This document shows positions 27,157-35,997 of a DNA stretch of 64,000 nt, piece by piece. Each line of letters starts with the position of its first letter. The stretch's first letter is position 1. The notes under the pieces are model-generated. The model was not told the DNA's origin. It made no database searches and was given only the letters and a program-made list of their open reading frames with translations. Source of the stretch: CAVSDF01 sp963726715 (GTDB taxonomy: Bacteria > Bacteroidota > Rhodothermia > Rhodothermales > BA12). The DNA is taken from contig CAVSDF010000005.1 of the NCBI GenBank assembly GCA_963726715.1, positions 62,001 through 126,000 of the forward strand, read 5' to 3'. A program made the position numbers and the translations under genes.

Positions 27157-28437
27157 TCACCGCGCCGCGTCGGCTGGGCTGGCAGGGAGCGCGGCACCGT
27201 CGCCGGACATCCCCGGCGGGACGGGTGCGGCGTCGGGGAGCGGGTGGCCGTGGCGCTCGGGCTGCCACGAGAAGGCGTACGTGTCGTCTTCCATGCCGAG
27301 CGCCGCTTTGGTCGGGATGAGCGGGCGGAAGGTGTCGACCATGACGGCGAGTTCGTGCGTCTCGCGCTTGCCGATCGACGCCTCGGTCGTGCCCGGATGC
27401 GGCCCGTGGGCGATGCCGCCCGGATGAAGGGTGAACGAGCCGCGCGAGATGCCCTTGCGGCTCATGAAATCGCCCTCGGCGTAGTACAGCACCTCGTCGG
27501 AGTCGATGTTCGAGTGGTTGTACGGCGCCGGAATCGAGTCCGGGTGGTAGTCGAAGAGGCGCGGCACGAACGAGCAGACGACGAAGTTGTGCGCGTCGAA
27601 CATCTGGTGCACCGGCGGCGGCTGGTGGATGCGCCCCGTGATCGGCTCGAAGTCGTGGATCGAAAGGGCATACGGGTACATCTGCCCGTCCCATCCGACG
27701 ACGTCGAACGGGTGGTAGCGGTAGACGTACGGGTGCAGGTGCCCGTGCTTCTTGATGAACACCGTGAAGCGCCCGGCCTCGTCGCGCGTGACGAGCTCGC
27801 CGGGCGGGCGGAAGTCGCGCTCGCAGTACGGGCTGTGTTCGAGCAGCTGCCCGAAGCCGTTGCGGTAGCGCTTGGGCGGGTGGAACTCGCTCGGTGCCTC
27901 GATGATGAGCAGGCGCGGCTGCGGTGCGTCCGCGCCGTCCGCGTGCGCGTCGAACACCCAGCGCTGCGTGAGCGTCCGCGGGATGTGGACGTAGTCGCCC
28001 TGCGTGAACGCCACCGTGCCGAGCGGCGTCTCGACGCGTCCCTCGCCGTCGTGGACGTAGACGAGCTCGTCGCACGAGGCGTTGCGGTAGAACTCGTCGT
28101 CGGCCATCGCCTCGGTCGGCGCGCAGACCGAGAGGACGACATCCGGGTTGCCCATCATCGCCACGCGCCCGGTGAGGAAGTTGCCCGTCGGCGGCGCGTC
28201 GAGGCCCTTGAAGTGGCGGTGGCGCAGGAACGCGCCCTCGGCGTACTCGACCGGCACCGGGATCGGGGCGAGAATGTCGTCGACGAGGGTGGGCGGGTGC
28301 AGGTGGTACGCGATGGAGGCGAGGCCGGAGAACCCTTCGGCGCCGATCACCTCTTCGGTGTGGAGCGCGCCGTCGGCGCGGCGGAACTGCGTGTGGCGCT
28401 TGTGGGGCACCTGGCCCATGCGGACGTAGTGGGGCAT
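27157..28437 (-). CDS. hmgA: Homogentisate 1,2-dioxygenase
   Basis: Cleaves the ring of homogentisate to maleylacetoacetate in tyrosine catabolism, using Fe(II). The 426-residue protein is a bicupin with the family segments YVHIPRTLTQRW, EHSPYCERDFRPPGE, DVVGWDGQMYPYALSI, FVVCSFVPRLFDYHPDSIPAPYNHSNIDSDEV and SFTLHPGGIAHGPHPG; the His and Glu iron ligands (YNHSN-SDEV and HPGGI-HGPHP) are present. Length is near the usual 430-440. ATG at 28437 begins PHYVRMGQVPHKRHTQFR. It lies directly downstream of hpd on the same strand with a repeat element between. The C-terminal 25 residues are an Ala/Pro tail. Confidence 0.93.
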   Translation of the reverse strand: MPHYVRMGQVPHKRHTQFRRADGALHTEEVIGAEGFSGLASIAYHLHPPTLVDDILAPIPVPVEYAEGAFLRHRHFKGLDAPPTGNFLTGRVAMMGNPDVVLSVCAPTEAMADDEFYRNASCDELVYVHDGEGRVETPLGTVAFTQGDYVHIPRTLTQRWVFDAHADGADAPQPRLLIIEAPSEFHPPKRYRNGFGQLLEHSPYCERDFRPPGELVTRDEAGRFTVFIKKHGHLHPYVYRYHPFDVVGWDGQMYPYALSIHDFEPITGRIHQPPPVHQMFDAHNFVVCSFVPRLFDYHPDSIPAPYNHSNIDSDEVLYYAEGDFMSRKGISRGSFTLHPGGIAHGPHPGTTEASIGKRETHELAVMVDTFRPLIPTKAALGMEDDTYAFSWQPERHGHPLPDAAPVPPGMSGDGAALPASPADAAR

Positions 28438-28460
28438 TGGTGTCTAGCGTGGTGCGGACG

Positions 28461-28540
28461 AGCCCCCTCCGTCCCTTCGGGACACCTCCCCCGCTTGCGG
28501 GGGAGGACAATTCGGAGGCCGTGCAGGCTGGAGGATCAGG
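28461..28540. repeat. Dispersed CCCCCTCC hairpin repeat, copy 1
   Basis: Contains GTCCC-TTC-GGGAC and CTCCCCCGC-TTG-CGGGGGAG hairpins followed by a GGAGGCCGTGCAGGCTGG segment. Related copies lie at 39827-39914 and 52911-53004. It fills the gap between hpd and hmgA. Confidence 0.7.
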
Positions 28541-28552
28541 AGGGAGCCGAGG

Positions 28553-29686
28553 TCACAAATTCCCCCGTGCGTCCTGTTCGCGCTCGATGGCTTCGAAAAG
28601 GGCCTTGAAGTTGCCCTTGCCGAAGCGAGCGCGCGCCCTTGCGCTGGATGATCTCGTAGAACACCGTCGGGCGGTCTTCCACCGGACGCGTAAAGATCTG
28701 GAGCAGGTAGCCGTCGGGGTCGCGGTCGACGAGGATGCCGAGCGCGGCGAGCGGCGCGAGGTCTTCGTCGATGGCGCCGACGCGGTCGAGGAGGTCGTCG
28801 TAGTAGCTCGTCGGCACGCTCAGGAACTCGATGCCGCGGCTGCGCAGGTCGGTCACCGTTGCCACGATGTCGTCGGTGGCGAGGGCGAGGTGCTGCACGC
28901 CCGCGCCGCGGTAGAAGTCGAGGTACTCGTCGATCTGGCTCTTCTTCTTGCCCGCCGCCGGCTCGTTGATCGGGAATTTGATGCGCTCGTTGCCGTTCGC
29001 CATCACCTTCGACATGAGCGACGAGTACTCGGTCGAGATGTCGTCGTCGTCGAAGGAGACGAGGTTCTTGAAGCCCATCACGTCGCCGTAGTACTCGACG
29101 AAGCGGTTCATGTCGCCGAGGTGCACGTTGCCGACGACGTGGTCCACGTACTTGAGGCCGGTCGAGACGGGCGTGTAGTACGGGTTCTCGACGGCGCGAA
29201 ATCCGGGGAGGAACAGGCCGTGGTAGTCGCGCCGCTCGACGAACGTGTGGATCGTCTCGCCGTACGTGCCGATGGCCGCGCGCACGACGCGCCCGTCTTC
29301 GTCTTCCGTGACCTCGGGCGGGTGGACGGCGATGGCGCCGCGTCGAGGTCGCCGCCTCGAAGGCCGCCGCCGCATCGTCGACCCAGAGGGCGAGGTCGCG
29401 GACGCCGTCGCCGTGACAGGTGGACGTGCGCCGCGATTTCACCGTCGGGGGAGAGCGGGGCGGTCAGGACGAACCGAATTTTGCCCTGTGCGAGCAGGTA
29501 GCTCGCGCGGTCGCGCACGCCAGTCTCCGGACCCCGGTAGCCGATGACCTCGAACCCGAACGCCGACGTGTAGAAATGGGCCGCCTGCTTGGCGTTGCCG
29601 ACGTAGAACTCGACATAGTCGGTCCCATTGATGGGCAGGAAGTCGTCCGCCTCCGTGGGCGGCGCGGTCAGGGTCGAGGATTCCAT
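28553..29686 (-). CDS. hpd: 4-hydroxyphenylpyruvate dioxygenase (three frame breaks)
   Basis: Converts 4-hydroxyphenylpyruvate to homogentisate, the substrate of the adjacent hmgA. Reading from ATG at 29686 (FLPINGTDYVEFYVGNAKQA), three single-base insertions at about 29416, 29343 and 28626 must be removed; the result is 376 residues ending EREQDARGN plus one residue, the usual length and ending for the family. Iron ligands are visible as H in LKYVDHVVGNV, H in GAGVQHLALAT and E in TVFYEIIQRKG. The vicinal-oxygen-chelate fold segments GFKNLVSFDDDDISTEYSSL and NERIKFPINEP are intact. The clean rejoining, with no lost catalytic residue, argues for sequence error rather than decay. Confidence 0.88.
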
Positions 29687-29815
29687 CTGAGAACGAGAAA
29701 AGCGCTACCGGAGGAGCCGGTGAAGCGGCGAGAAAGGACGAATGTTGGACGTGAGGCGCCGTCCGTCGTTCCCGTCGTCGCCCCGCGCGAGTGCGCCTCC
29801 CGGCGTTCCGCGTCC

Positions 29816-30952
29816 GTGGCCCGCGCGCCGGGTGCCGCCGCGCTCGTGCTCCTCGCCGCCCTGACCGCCGGATGCCAGCCGGGCGACGCGGGCGCGGGCT
29901 TCCGCCTCTACCGACCGGCGTGGGACACGCTCGTCGTCGCCCTCGCCGCGCCCGGCCCGTGGCAGCGCACGTCCGGCGACTCGGTCCTCGTCTCCATCGT
30001 CGACGCCCGCGGCTTCGTCGTCGCCGACGGGCGGGCAGGCGGCGCGGCGCGTGGCGGGGCGTGGCGCCTCGCCCTCCGCGACGACGCCCTCGGTTCACGC
30101 GAGCCGCTCATCGCCGAGGTCTGCGTCGGGACGGGGCAGGGCGCGCGCGTTGAGGGAGACGCAGGTACAGCCGATTGGACGTGCGAGCAGGCGCCGTTCG
30201 AGGCGTCGCCGAAGCGAACGCGCGCGGTCGTCGCCGCCTCGTATCCCGCTGGAGGCGATCCCGACCGCCTCGTCCTGCGCGTCCGCGCCGCCGCCGAGCG
30301 CCCCGCCGCGCCCGGACGCCCGGACGGTGCGCCGTGGCGGGCCGTCGCCGCGCCCGAGCGCCTCCTCGCGCGCCTGAGCGTCGAGGGGCGCGCCGGAGCA
30401 TCGGTCGTCGTGCCGTTTGCGCCCGAGACCGCTGCGTCGTCGGCCTCCCGCACCGCCCCCGCCGCCGCCGACACGATGCGCCTGGCCGGGCAGGCGGGCT
30501 ACGACGCCTACTGGCTCGCGCTTCAAGAGCGCCTCTTCTACGGCGAATCCGCCCGCGTCCGCATCGAGGTGCTCCGCGCCGGGGCCGGGCCGGACGCTCC
30601 GCCGCTCGCGCGCCTGAGCCGGGTCGTCGTCGCCGCGAGCGAATCCGACCGCCGCGCCGAAGTGCTGCGCCTGGCGGCGCTCGGCGAGCGCGCCCTCGCC
30701 GCTGCACGTCCGGACATCGACGGCGCCAGCCTCGGGTCGTCGGTCTCCGGGTGGCGCTTCGACCGGCTGCGGCGGCGCTACCAGATCCGGCTCGCTTTTT
30801 CCGCGCGCGACACCCTCGGGCGCGCCCGCACGTGGCGCGGCGACCTCTGGGTGCCCGAACGCGGAGGACGCGCCCGCTTCGCCGAGGCCCCGACCGGCGA
30901 CTCGCTCCGTCTGCCGCTCGACTTCACCTTCTCGTCATTTCCCTCACGCTGA
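29816..30952 (+). CDS. Large lipoprotein with beta-rich domain, unknown function
   Basis: A 378-residue exported protein. GTG at 29816 leads into ARAPGAAALVLLAALTAGC, a signal peptide with lipobox LTAGC; no other start in frame gives a leader. The mature protein has strand-rich segments (YRPAWDTLVVALAAPGPWQR, LVSIVDARGFVVADG) typical of surface-exposed beta domains, an Ala/Pro-rich centre and a final stretch YQIRLAFSARDTLGRARTWR with GDLWVPERGG. I do not recognise the family. It is divergent from hpd with 129 bases between, and no partner gene is evident. Confidence 0.62.
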   Translation: MARAPGAAALVLLAALTAGCQPGDAGAGFRLYRPAWDTLVVALAAPGPWQRTSGDSVLVSIVDARGFVVADGRAGGAARGGAWRLALRDDALGSREPLIAEVCVGTGQGARVEGDAGTADWTCEQAPFEASPKRTRAVVAASYPAGGDPDRLVLRVRAAAERPAAPGRPDGAPWRAVAAPERLLARLSVEGRAGASVVVPFAPETAASSASRTAPAAADTMRLAGQAGYDAYWLALQERLFYGESARVRIEVLRAGAGPDAPPLARLSRVVVAASESDRRAEVLRLAALGERALAAARPDIDGASLGSSVSGWRFDRLRRRYQIRLAFSARDTLGRARTWRGDLWVPERGGRARFAEAPTGDSLRLPLDFTFSSFPSR

Positions 30953-31161
30953 CCGTCTGCGGTTCGGCGGAACGATGCCCCCGCGCCCGAATCAGCCGGG
31001 TATCGACGGGTGTGCGGCGCCGCGTCCGTCTTTGAATGTTGTGTGCTTCGTCCCGGCTTCAACGAATGCCCATTGACGAATTGCCTTGTGTGACGGATTT
31101 TTGCAACCGCACTCCGGATTCCCCTCGTGCGACGCCTTCTCACCCACTCCCCTCCCCGACG

Positions 31162-31560
31162 ATGAAGCTCAAGCTCATCCTTCTCTCGACTGCCCTCCTC
31201 GGCACCGTCGCTCTCACCGGCTGCAAGACCACGCCGGCTGAGCCGATGAAGGGCGCCGTCGAGTCCGTCGACGCCACCTCCAAGGCCATCACCATCTCCG
31301 GCATGGCCTACACGGCCGCCGAGACCGTCTCCCTCGACGGCATCTCCATGGGCGACTCGGTCTCCTACGCCGTCGATGGCACGACCATCACCTCGGTCGA
31401 CCGTTTCTACACGGCGCCGATGATGACCCCCGAGCCGATGATGGTCGACTCGCTCGGCAACCCCCTCGACTCGGCCGCCGCCGCGATCCAGAACATGGCC
31501 GCCGGTGCTGCCAACGCGATGGACAACGCCGCCGACTCCGCCAAGGCGCCGGGCATGTGA
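31162..31560 (+). CDS. Small lipoprotein
   Basis: 132 residues with an excellent lipoprotein signal (MKLKLILLSTALLGTVALTGC). The mature part holds one small beta motif (GAVESVDATSKAITISGMAY, GDSVSYAVDGTTITSVDRFY) resembling single-domain periplasmic beta folds, then a Met/Pro/Asp segment and an Ala/Asn-rich C-terminal helix (AAAAIQNMAAGAANAMDN). ATG at 31162 follows TCCCCGAC. A hairpin terminator follows 48 bases after the stop, so it is probably monocistronic. Function unknown. Confidence 0.72.
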   Translation: MKLKLILLSTALLGTVALTGCKTTPAEPMKGAVESVDATSKAITISGMAYTAAETVSLDGISMGDSVSYAVDGTTITSVDRFYTAPMMTPEPMMVDSLGNPLDSAAAAIQNMAAGAANAMDNAADSAKAPGM

Positions 31561-31608
31561 TCCGTCTCGCTCCGGGCCGCCAGCGGCCTGTAGCAACGAT
31601 CCCTCCCT

Positions 31609-31643
31609 TGTGGGCCGGGGCACCTCGTGTGCTCCGGTCCACA
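31609..31643 (+). terminator. Hairpin terminator after small lipoprotein
   Basis: TGTGGGCCGGGGCAC (31609-31623) pairs along its whole length, with two G-T wobbles, to GTGCTCCGGTCCACA (31629-31643) around a 5-base loop. The following GTGCGTTTCGG has only a short T run. Confidence 0.6.
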
Positions 31644-31761
31644 GTGCGTTTCGGGGATGGGCGTTCGTGGGGATGCAGGGACCGACGGTGCGCGGGCGAA
31701 CGCGGCGGCACACGCGCGATGCGGCGGGCGTAGGAGGTGCCCTTCCCCCATCCTGCCTGCC

Positions 31762-32766
31762 ATGCCCGACGCCCGCGCCCTCGTTCTCCGCGGCTCCCCA
31801 TCGGCCCCCGACGTGCGCGTCGAGACGATCCGGCTGCCCGGCCTCGAAGACGGCGAGGTGCGCATCCGCGTCGCCGCGTCGAGCCTGAACTACAAGGACG
31901 GACTCGCCGTCACCGGGCGCGGCAAGATCGTCCGCGGCGAGTTTCCGTTCGTGCCCGGCATCGACCTCGCGGGCACCGTCGAGGAGAGCCGCGACGGCGC
32001 GGTGCCGGTCGGCACGGAGGTCGTGCTCACCGGCTGGGGCACAGGCGAGGCGCGGTGGGGCGGCTTCGCCACGCACGCCGTCGCCCGCGCCGACCGCCTC
32101 GTCGCCCTCCCCGGTGGCCTCTCGGCGCACGACGCGATGGCGTTCGGCACGGCGGGCCTGACGGCGATGCTCGCCGCGATGCACCTCGAACGCGAAGGCA
32201 TTCCCGATGGCACGGGCGATGACCCTGCGCAGATCGTGGTGACGGGCGCCTCCGGCGGCGTCGGCAGCTACGGCGTGGCGATCCTCGCGGCGCTCGGGCA
32301 CCGCGTCGTGGCCTCGTCGGGCAAGGCGGCGGACTTTCTCGCGGATCTTGGCGCCGCCGAGGTCATCGGGCGCGACGTGCTCGGAGGCGGCGCACAGCGG
32401 CCGCTCGACCGGGCGCGGTGGGCGGGCGCCATCGACACCGTCGGTGGCCCGACGCTCGAAGCGCTCCTGAGCCAGATGCAGCCCCACGCCACCGCCGCGG
32501 CCTGCGGCAACGCGCAGGGCGCCGACCTCGCCACGACCGTCTTCCCGTTCATTCTGCGCGGCGTGCGCCTCGTCGGCGTCGACTCGAACACGGCGCCGAT
32601 GGACGACCGCCGCGCGGCGTGGGCGCGCCTCGCCACGCTCATCCCCGCGAGCATCCGCGACCGCCTGACCACGACCATCGCCCTGGCCGACGTGCCCGCG
32701 TGGGCCGACCGCATCGTGCGTGGCGAGGTCGAGGGCCGCGTCGTCGTCGATCTCACGTCGGCCTGA
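31762..32766 (+). CDS. AcuI/YhdH-type NADPH-dependent medium-chain reductase
   Basis: A 334-residue zinc-free medium-chain dehydrogenase. Family hallmarks: SSLNYKDGLAVTGRGKIVR near residue 40, PFVPGIDLAGTVEES, LTGWGTGEARWGGFA, MAFGTAGLTAMLA, VVTGASGGVGSYGVAIL (NADPH-binding Rossmann) and GAIDTVGG. The YhdH/AcuI group reduces acrylyl-CoA or quinone-like compounds with NADPH. The absence of the structural zinc Cys cluster supports this branch. ATG at 31762 follows CCTGCCTGCC. It lies 37 bases before the FAD oxidoreductase on the same strand; whether they act together is not evident. Confidence 0.85.
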   Translation: MPDARALVLRGSPSAPDVRVETIRLPGLEDGEVRIRVAASSLNYKDGLAVTGRGKIVRGEFPFVPGIDLAGTVEESRDGAVPVGTEVVLTGWGTGEARWGGFATHAVARADRLVALPGGLSAHDAMAFGTAGLTAMLAAMHLEREGIPDGTGDDPAQIVVTGASGGVGSYGVAILAALGHRVVASSGKAADFLADLGAAEVIGRDVLGGGAQRPLDRARWAGAIDTVGGPTLEALLSQMQPHATAAACGNAQGADLATTVFPFILRGVRLVGVDSNTAPMDDRRAAWARLATLIPASIRDRLTTTIALADVPAWADRIVRGEVEGRVVVDLTSA

Positions 32767-32803
32767 GCCCACCAACCGCGTCCGCTGGCGCCCCACCTCT
32801 TCG

Positions 32804-33979
32804 ATGTCCACCGTCTCCGCCTGGCAGGCCGGGCTGCGCGAGCCGCCGCTCTCGTGCGACGTGGCCGTCGTCGGAGCGGGCATCGCGGGCGCGTCGGCGG
32901 CGTACTGGCTCCGCCAGCTGCGGCCCGCCCTCGGCGTGATGCTGCTCGACGCCGAGCGTCCGGGCGCCGGGGCATCGGGGCGCAACGCGGGATTCGTGCT
33001 TCAGGGCGCAGGAAGCGACTATGCGCTCGACGTCGACCGTCACGGCCCGAGCGCGGCGCGGCGGCTCTGGAACCTCACGCGTGAGAACCGCGACCTCATC
33101 GCCTCCGACCTCGGCGGATCGGCGGCGGGATTCGAGGCGACCGGCAGCCTCGTCGCCGCGGGCGATGCCGAGGAAGACGCCCGCCTGCGCCGCGCCTTCG
33201 CCTTGATGCGCGCCGACGGTCTTCCGGCGGCCTACCTCCCCGCCCGCGCCTTCGCCGAGCGAACGCTCTCGCGCGGCTTCTTCGGCGGCCTCTACACGAC
33301 GACCGGCGGGGTGGTCCATCCGGCGCGCCTCGTCGCCCGGATCGTGGCCGCGAGCGGCGCCGACGTGCGCCCGAACCACCGCGCCGCCACGGTCGAGCGC
33401 CTCACCGACGGTCGCCTGCGCGTCGCCACGTCCGCCCGAGATGTGGTCGCCGATGCCGTCGTGCTCGCCCTGAACGCCTACGCGCCGCGCGTCGTGCCGG
33501 CCCTCAGTGCGTGGGTGCGCCCGGTGCGCGCGCAGATGCTCGCCACCGCGCCCGGCGGCCCGCGCGAGCTCTCGCCGCCCGTCTACTCGCACGAAGGCTA
33601 CTACTACCTCCGCCAGCTCGACGACGGCGCGGTGCTCGTCGGCGGCGCCCGGCACCGGCACGCGGCTGCCGAGATCGGCTACGAAGACGCGACGACGACC
33701 GCATTGCAGGCAGACCTCGAAGGCTACCTCGCCCACCACTTCCCGTCGATGGCGACGGCGCCGGTCGCGCGGCGGTGGAGCGGCACAATGGGCTTCTCGC
33801 CCGACGGACTGCCGGTCGTCGGCGCCGTGCCGGGCCTTCCGGGCGCCGTCGCCGCCTGCGGGTTCACCGGCCACGGGATGGCCTACGGCGTGCGCATCGG
33901 GCGGATGCTGGCGGAGATGGCGCTCGGGAACGCACGTCCGGCGGACGCGGATCTGTTCGCGTCGGAGCGGTTGACGTAG
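32804..33979 (+). CDS. FAD-dependent amine/amino-acid oxidoreductase (DAO family)
   Basis: 391 residues. The FAD-binding motif VAVVGAGIAGASAAYWL is at residues 20-36, followed by GAGASGRNAGFVLQGAG, which is typical of glycine/D-amino-acid oxidase relatives. The C-terminal half has YYYLRQLDDGAVLVGGARHR, RRWSGTMGFSPDGLPVVGAV and GFTGHGMAYGVRIG, the conserved FAD-closing segment. Substrate is not predictable; sarcosine-like or gamma-glutamyl amines are known for relatives. ATG at 32804 follows CCTCTTCG. It is followed by a 405-base spacer rich in repeats. Confidence 0.83.
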   Translation: MSTVSAWQAGLREPPLSCDVAVVGAGIAGASAAYWLRQLRPALGVMLLDAERPGAGASGRNAGFVLQGAGSDYALDVDRHGPSAARRLWNLTRENRDLIASDLGGSAAGFEATGSLVAAGDAEEDARLRRAFALMRADGLPAAYLPARAFAERTLSRGFFGGLYTTTGGVVHPARLVARIVAASGADVRPNHRAATVERLTDGRLRVATSARDVVADAVVLALNAYAPRVVPALSAWVRPVRAQMLATAPGGPRELSPPVYSHEGYYYLRQLDDGAVLVGGARHRHAAAEIGYEDATTTALQADLEGYLAHHFPSMATAPVARRWSGTMGFSPDGLPVVGAVPGLPGAVAACGFTGHGMAYGVRIGRMLAEMALGNARPADADLFASERLT

Positions 33980-34384
33980 GATGATTGGGTATGGGGGATT
34001 TGGGGGTCCGGGGGCTTGGGAAGGGCGCCCCACTCGTATCCCCGAGTCCTCCAGTTCGTGTTGTCTTCTGCGTCGAATCGTCCAGCCTGTCATTGCGAGG
34101 AGCGAAGCGACGTGGCAATCCGGCCCGACGGATGCCCTCGACCCGGATTGCCGCGGCCCTTGCAGGGCCTCGCAATGACACCGCTGTTCGGACGCGCTCA
34201 GATGCAGAAGCCAACGGTCCTGCTCCGGCACCGGAGCCACGTCCGATGCTCCCCCAATACCCAATCCTCCATTCCCCATCCTCAAATTCCCCACTCCGTC
34301 GTACCGTGACGGGCTGCGCGGCCGATCTTCGGAAGCGCTTTTCCCGCACCCTCGCCCGATCCTTCGCGCCCCGACTTCCCGCCG
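33980..34384. repeat. Nested-repeat spacer before fbp
   Basis: No gene. Outer arms GATTGGGTATGGGGG (33983-33997) and CCCCCAATACCCAATC (34251-34266) are inverse copies differing by one base. They enclose a second, internal repeat at 34089-34179 that starts GTCATTGCGAGG and ends CCTCGCAATGAC. Similar nesting occurs at 45982-46342. The 3' end (34300-34384) should contain the fbp promoter, which I cannot pinpoint. Confidence 0.65.
34089..34179. repeat. GTCATTGCGAGG dispersed palindromic repeat, copy 2
   Basis: Long imperfect palindrome: GTCATTGCGAGG...GGCAATCCGG on the left and CCGGATTGCC...CCTCGCAATGAC on the right. The copy at 46094-46190 shares both ends and the flank GTCCAGC; a degenerate inverse copy is at 12449-12540. 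Confidence 0.75.
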
Positions 34385-35422
<1,038 letters not shown>

Positions 35423-35506
35423 AGACGCACCGGCGGTGGGGAAGACCTGTCAGGTGCGGGGACCTGAGAGGTTGTGCCGCGCCGATGTTCGGAGGCGGCC
35501 GGGGGC

Positions 35507-35535
35507 GTAGAGACGCATCGGCGATGCGTCTCTAC
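35507..35535. repeat. GTAGAGACGCATCG palindrome, copy 1
   Basis: GTAGAGACGCATCG and CGATGCGTCTCTAC are perfect 14-base arms separated by one base. Preceded by GGGGGC and followed by CGGGCGTCGTCGCG, flanks that also surround the copy at 52037-52065 and, less exactly, that at 54538-54566. Confidence 0.85.
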
Positions 35536-35974
35536 CGGGCGTCGTCGCGGCTACGAACGGCAGATACGGCGAAGCGATGGTGAAGACGGTGCGTTTCGCC
35601 GTTTTGTGTAACGCCATGGAACGGCAGCGCTTGGGCTGCGGCGGCGCTGCGTGGTCTGGAAATCGGAAGCGGTTCCGTTCGGGGCAGGGGCCGCGGTGGG
35701 GGTTGCGGCGGCGCGCGGCGCGGCGGACCTTGCGGGCACTCTGCATCCCCGACGTGATGGCCGCCGCCTTCCGCATCCCCGCTCTGCTGCCGACGCCCAC
35801 CGGGCGCTCTGGCGCGGCTGCGGTCGCTCGCGGCGCCGACTCGGGCAGTGCCGGGATTCTCGGGACCGTGGACGCGCAGGCTGGCCTGCTCGCCCTCGTC
35901 GTCCTCGTGCTTCTTGTTCTCGTCCTTCTTCCCTGAACGGACCGGTCCATCACGCACGACTCTCAGACGCGGCA

Positions 35975-35991
35975 CGGTGGATCCTCCACCG
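35975..35991 (+). promoter_or_regulatory. Hairpin directly upstream of ilvD
   Basis: CGGTGGA-TCC-TCCACCG forms 7-bp perfect arms with a 3-base loop, ending 6 bases before the ilvD ATG. It could be an operator or an RNA hairpin affecting initiation of the first gene of the amino-acid block. No leader peptide or T-box was recognised. Confidence 0.45.
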
Positions 35992-35997
35992 CCCCCG

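Larger units (their letters stand above)
35423..35997. repeat. 575-base spacer with palindromic repeats upstream of ilvD
   Basis: No gene is supported. It contains a degenerate GACCTGTCAGGT...ACCTGAGAGGTT element (35444-35473), a GTAGAGACGCATCG palindrome (35507-35535) and, next to the ilvD start, a 7-bp-arm hairpin (35975-35991). A frame at 35577-35936 ending in AGLLALVVLVLLVLVLLP has no family resemblance and is not called. Confidence 0.6.

Noticed and set aside
35577..35936. Open frame ending in a hydrophobic run
   Set aside because: Arg/Gly-rich body without family resemblance, unsupported start and overlap with repeat-filled spacer.
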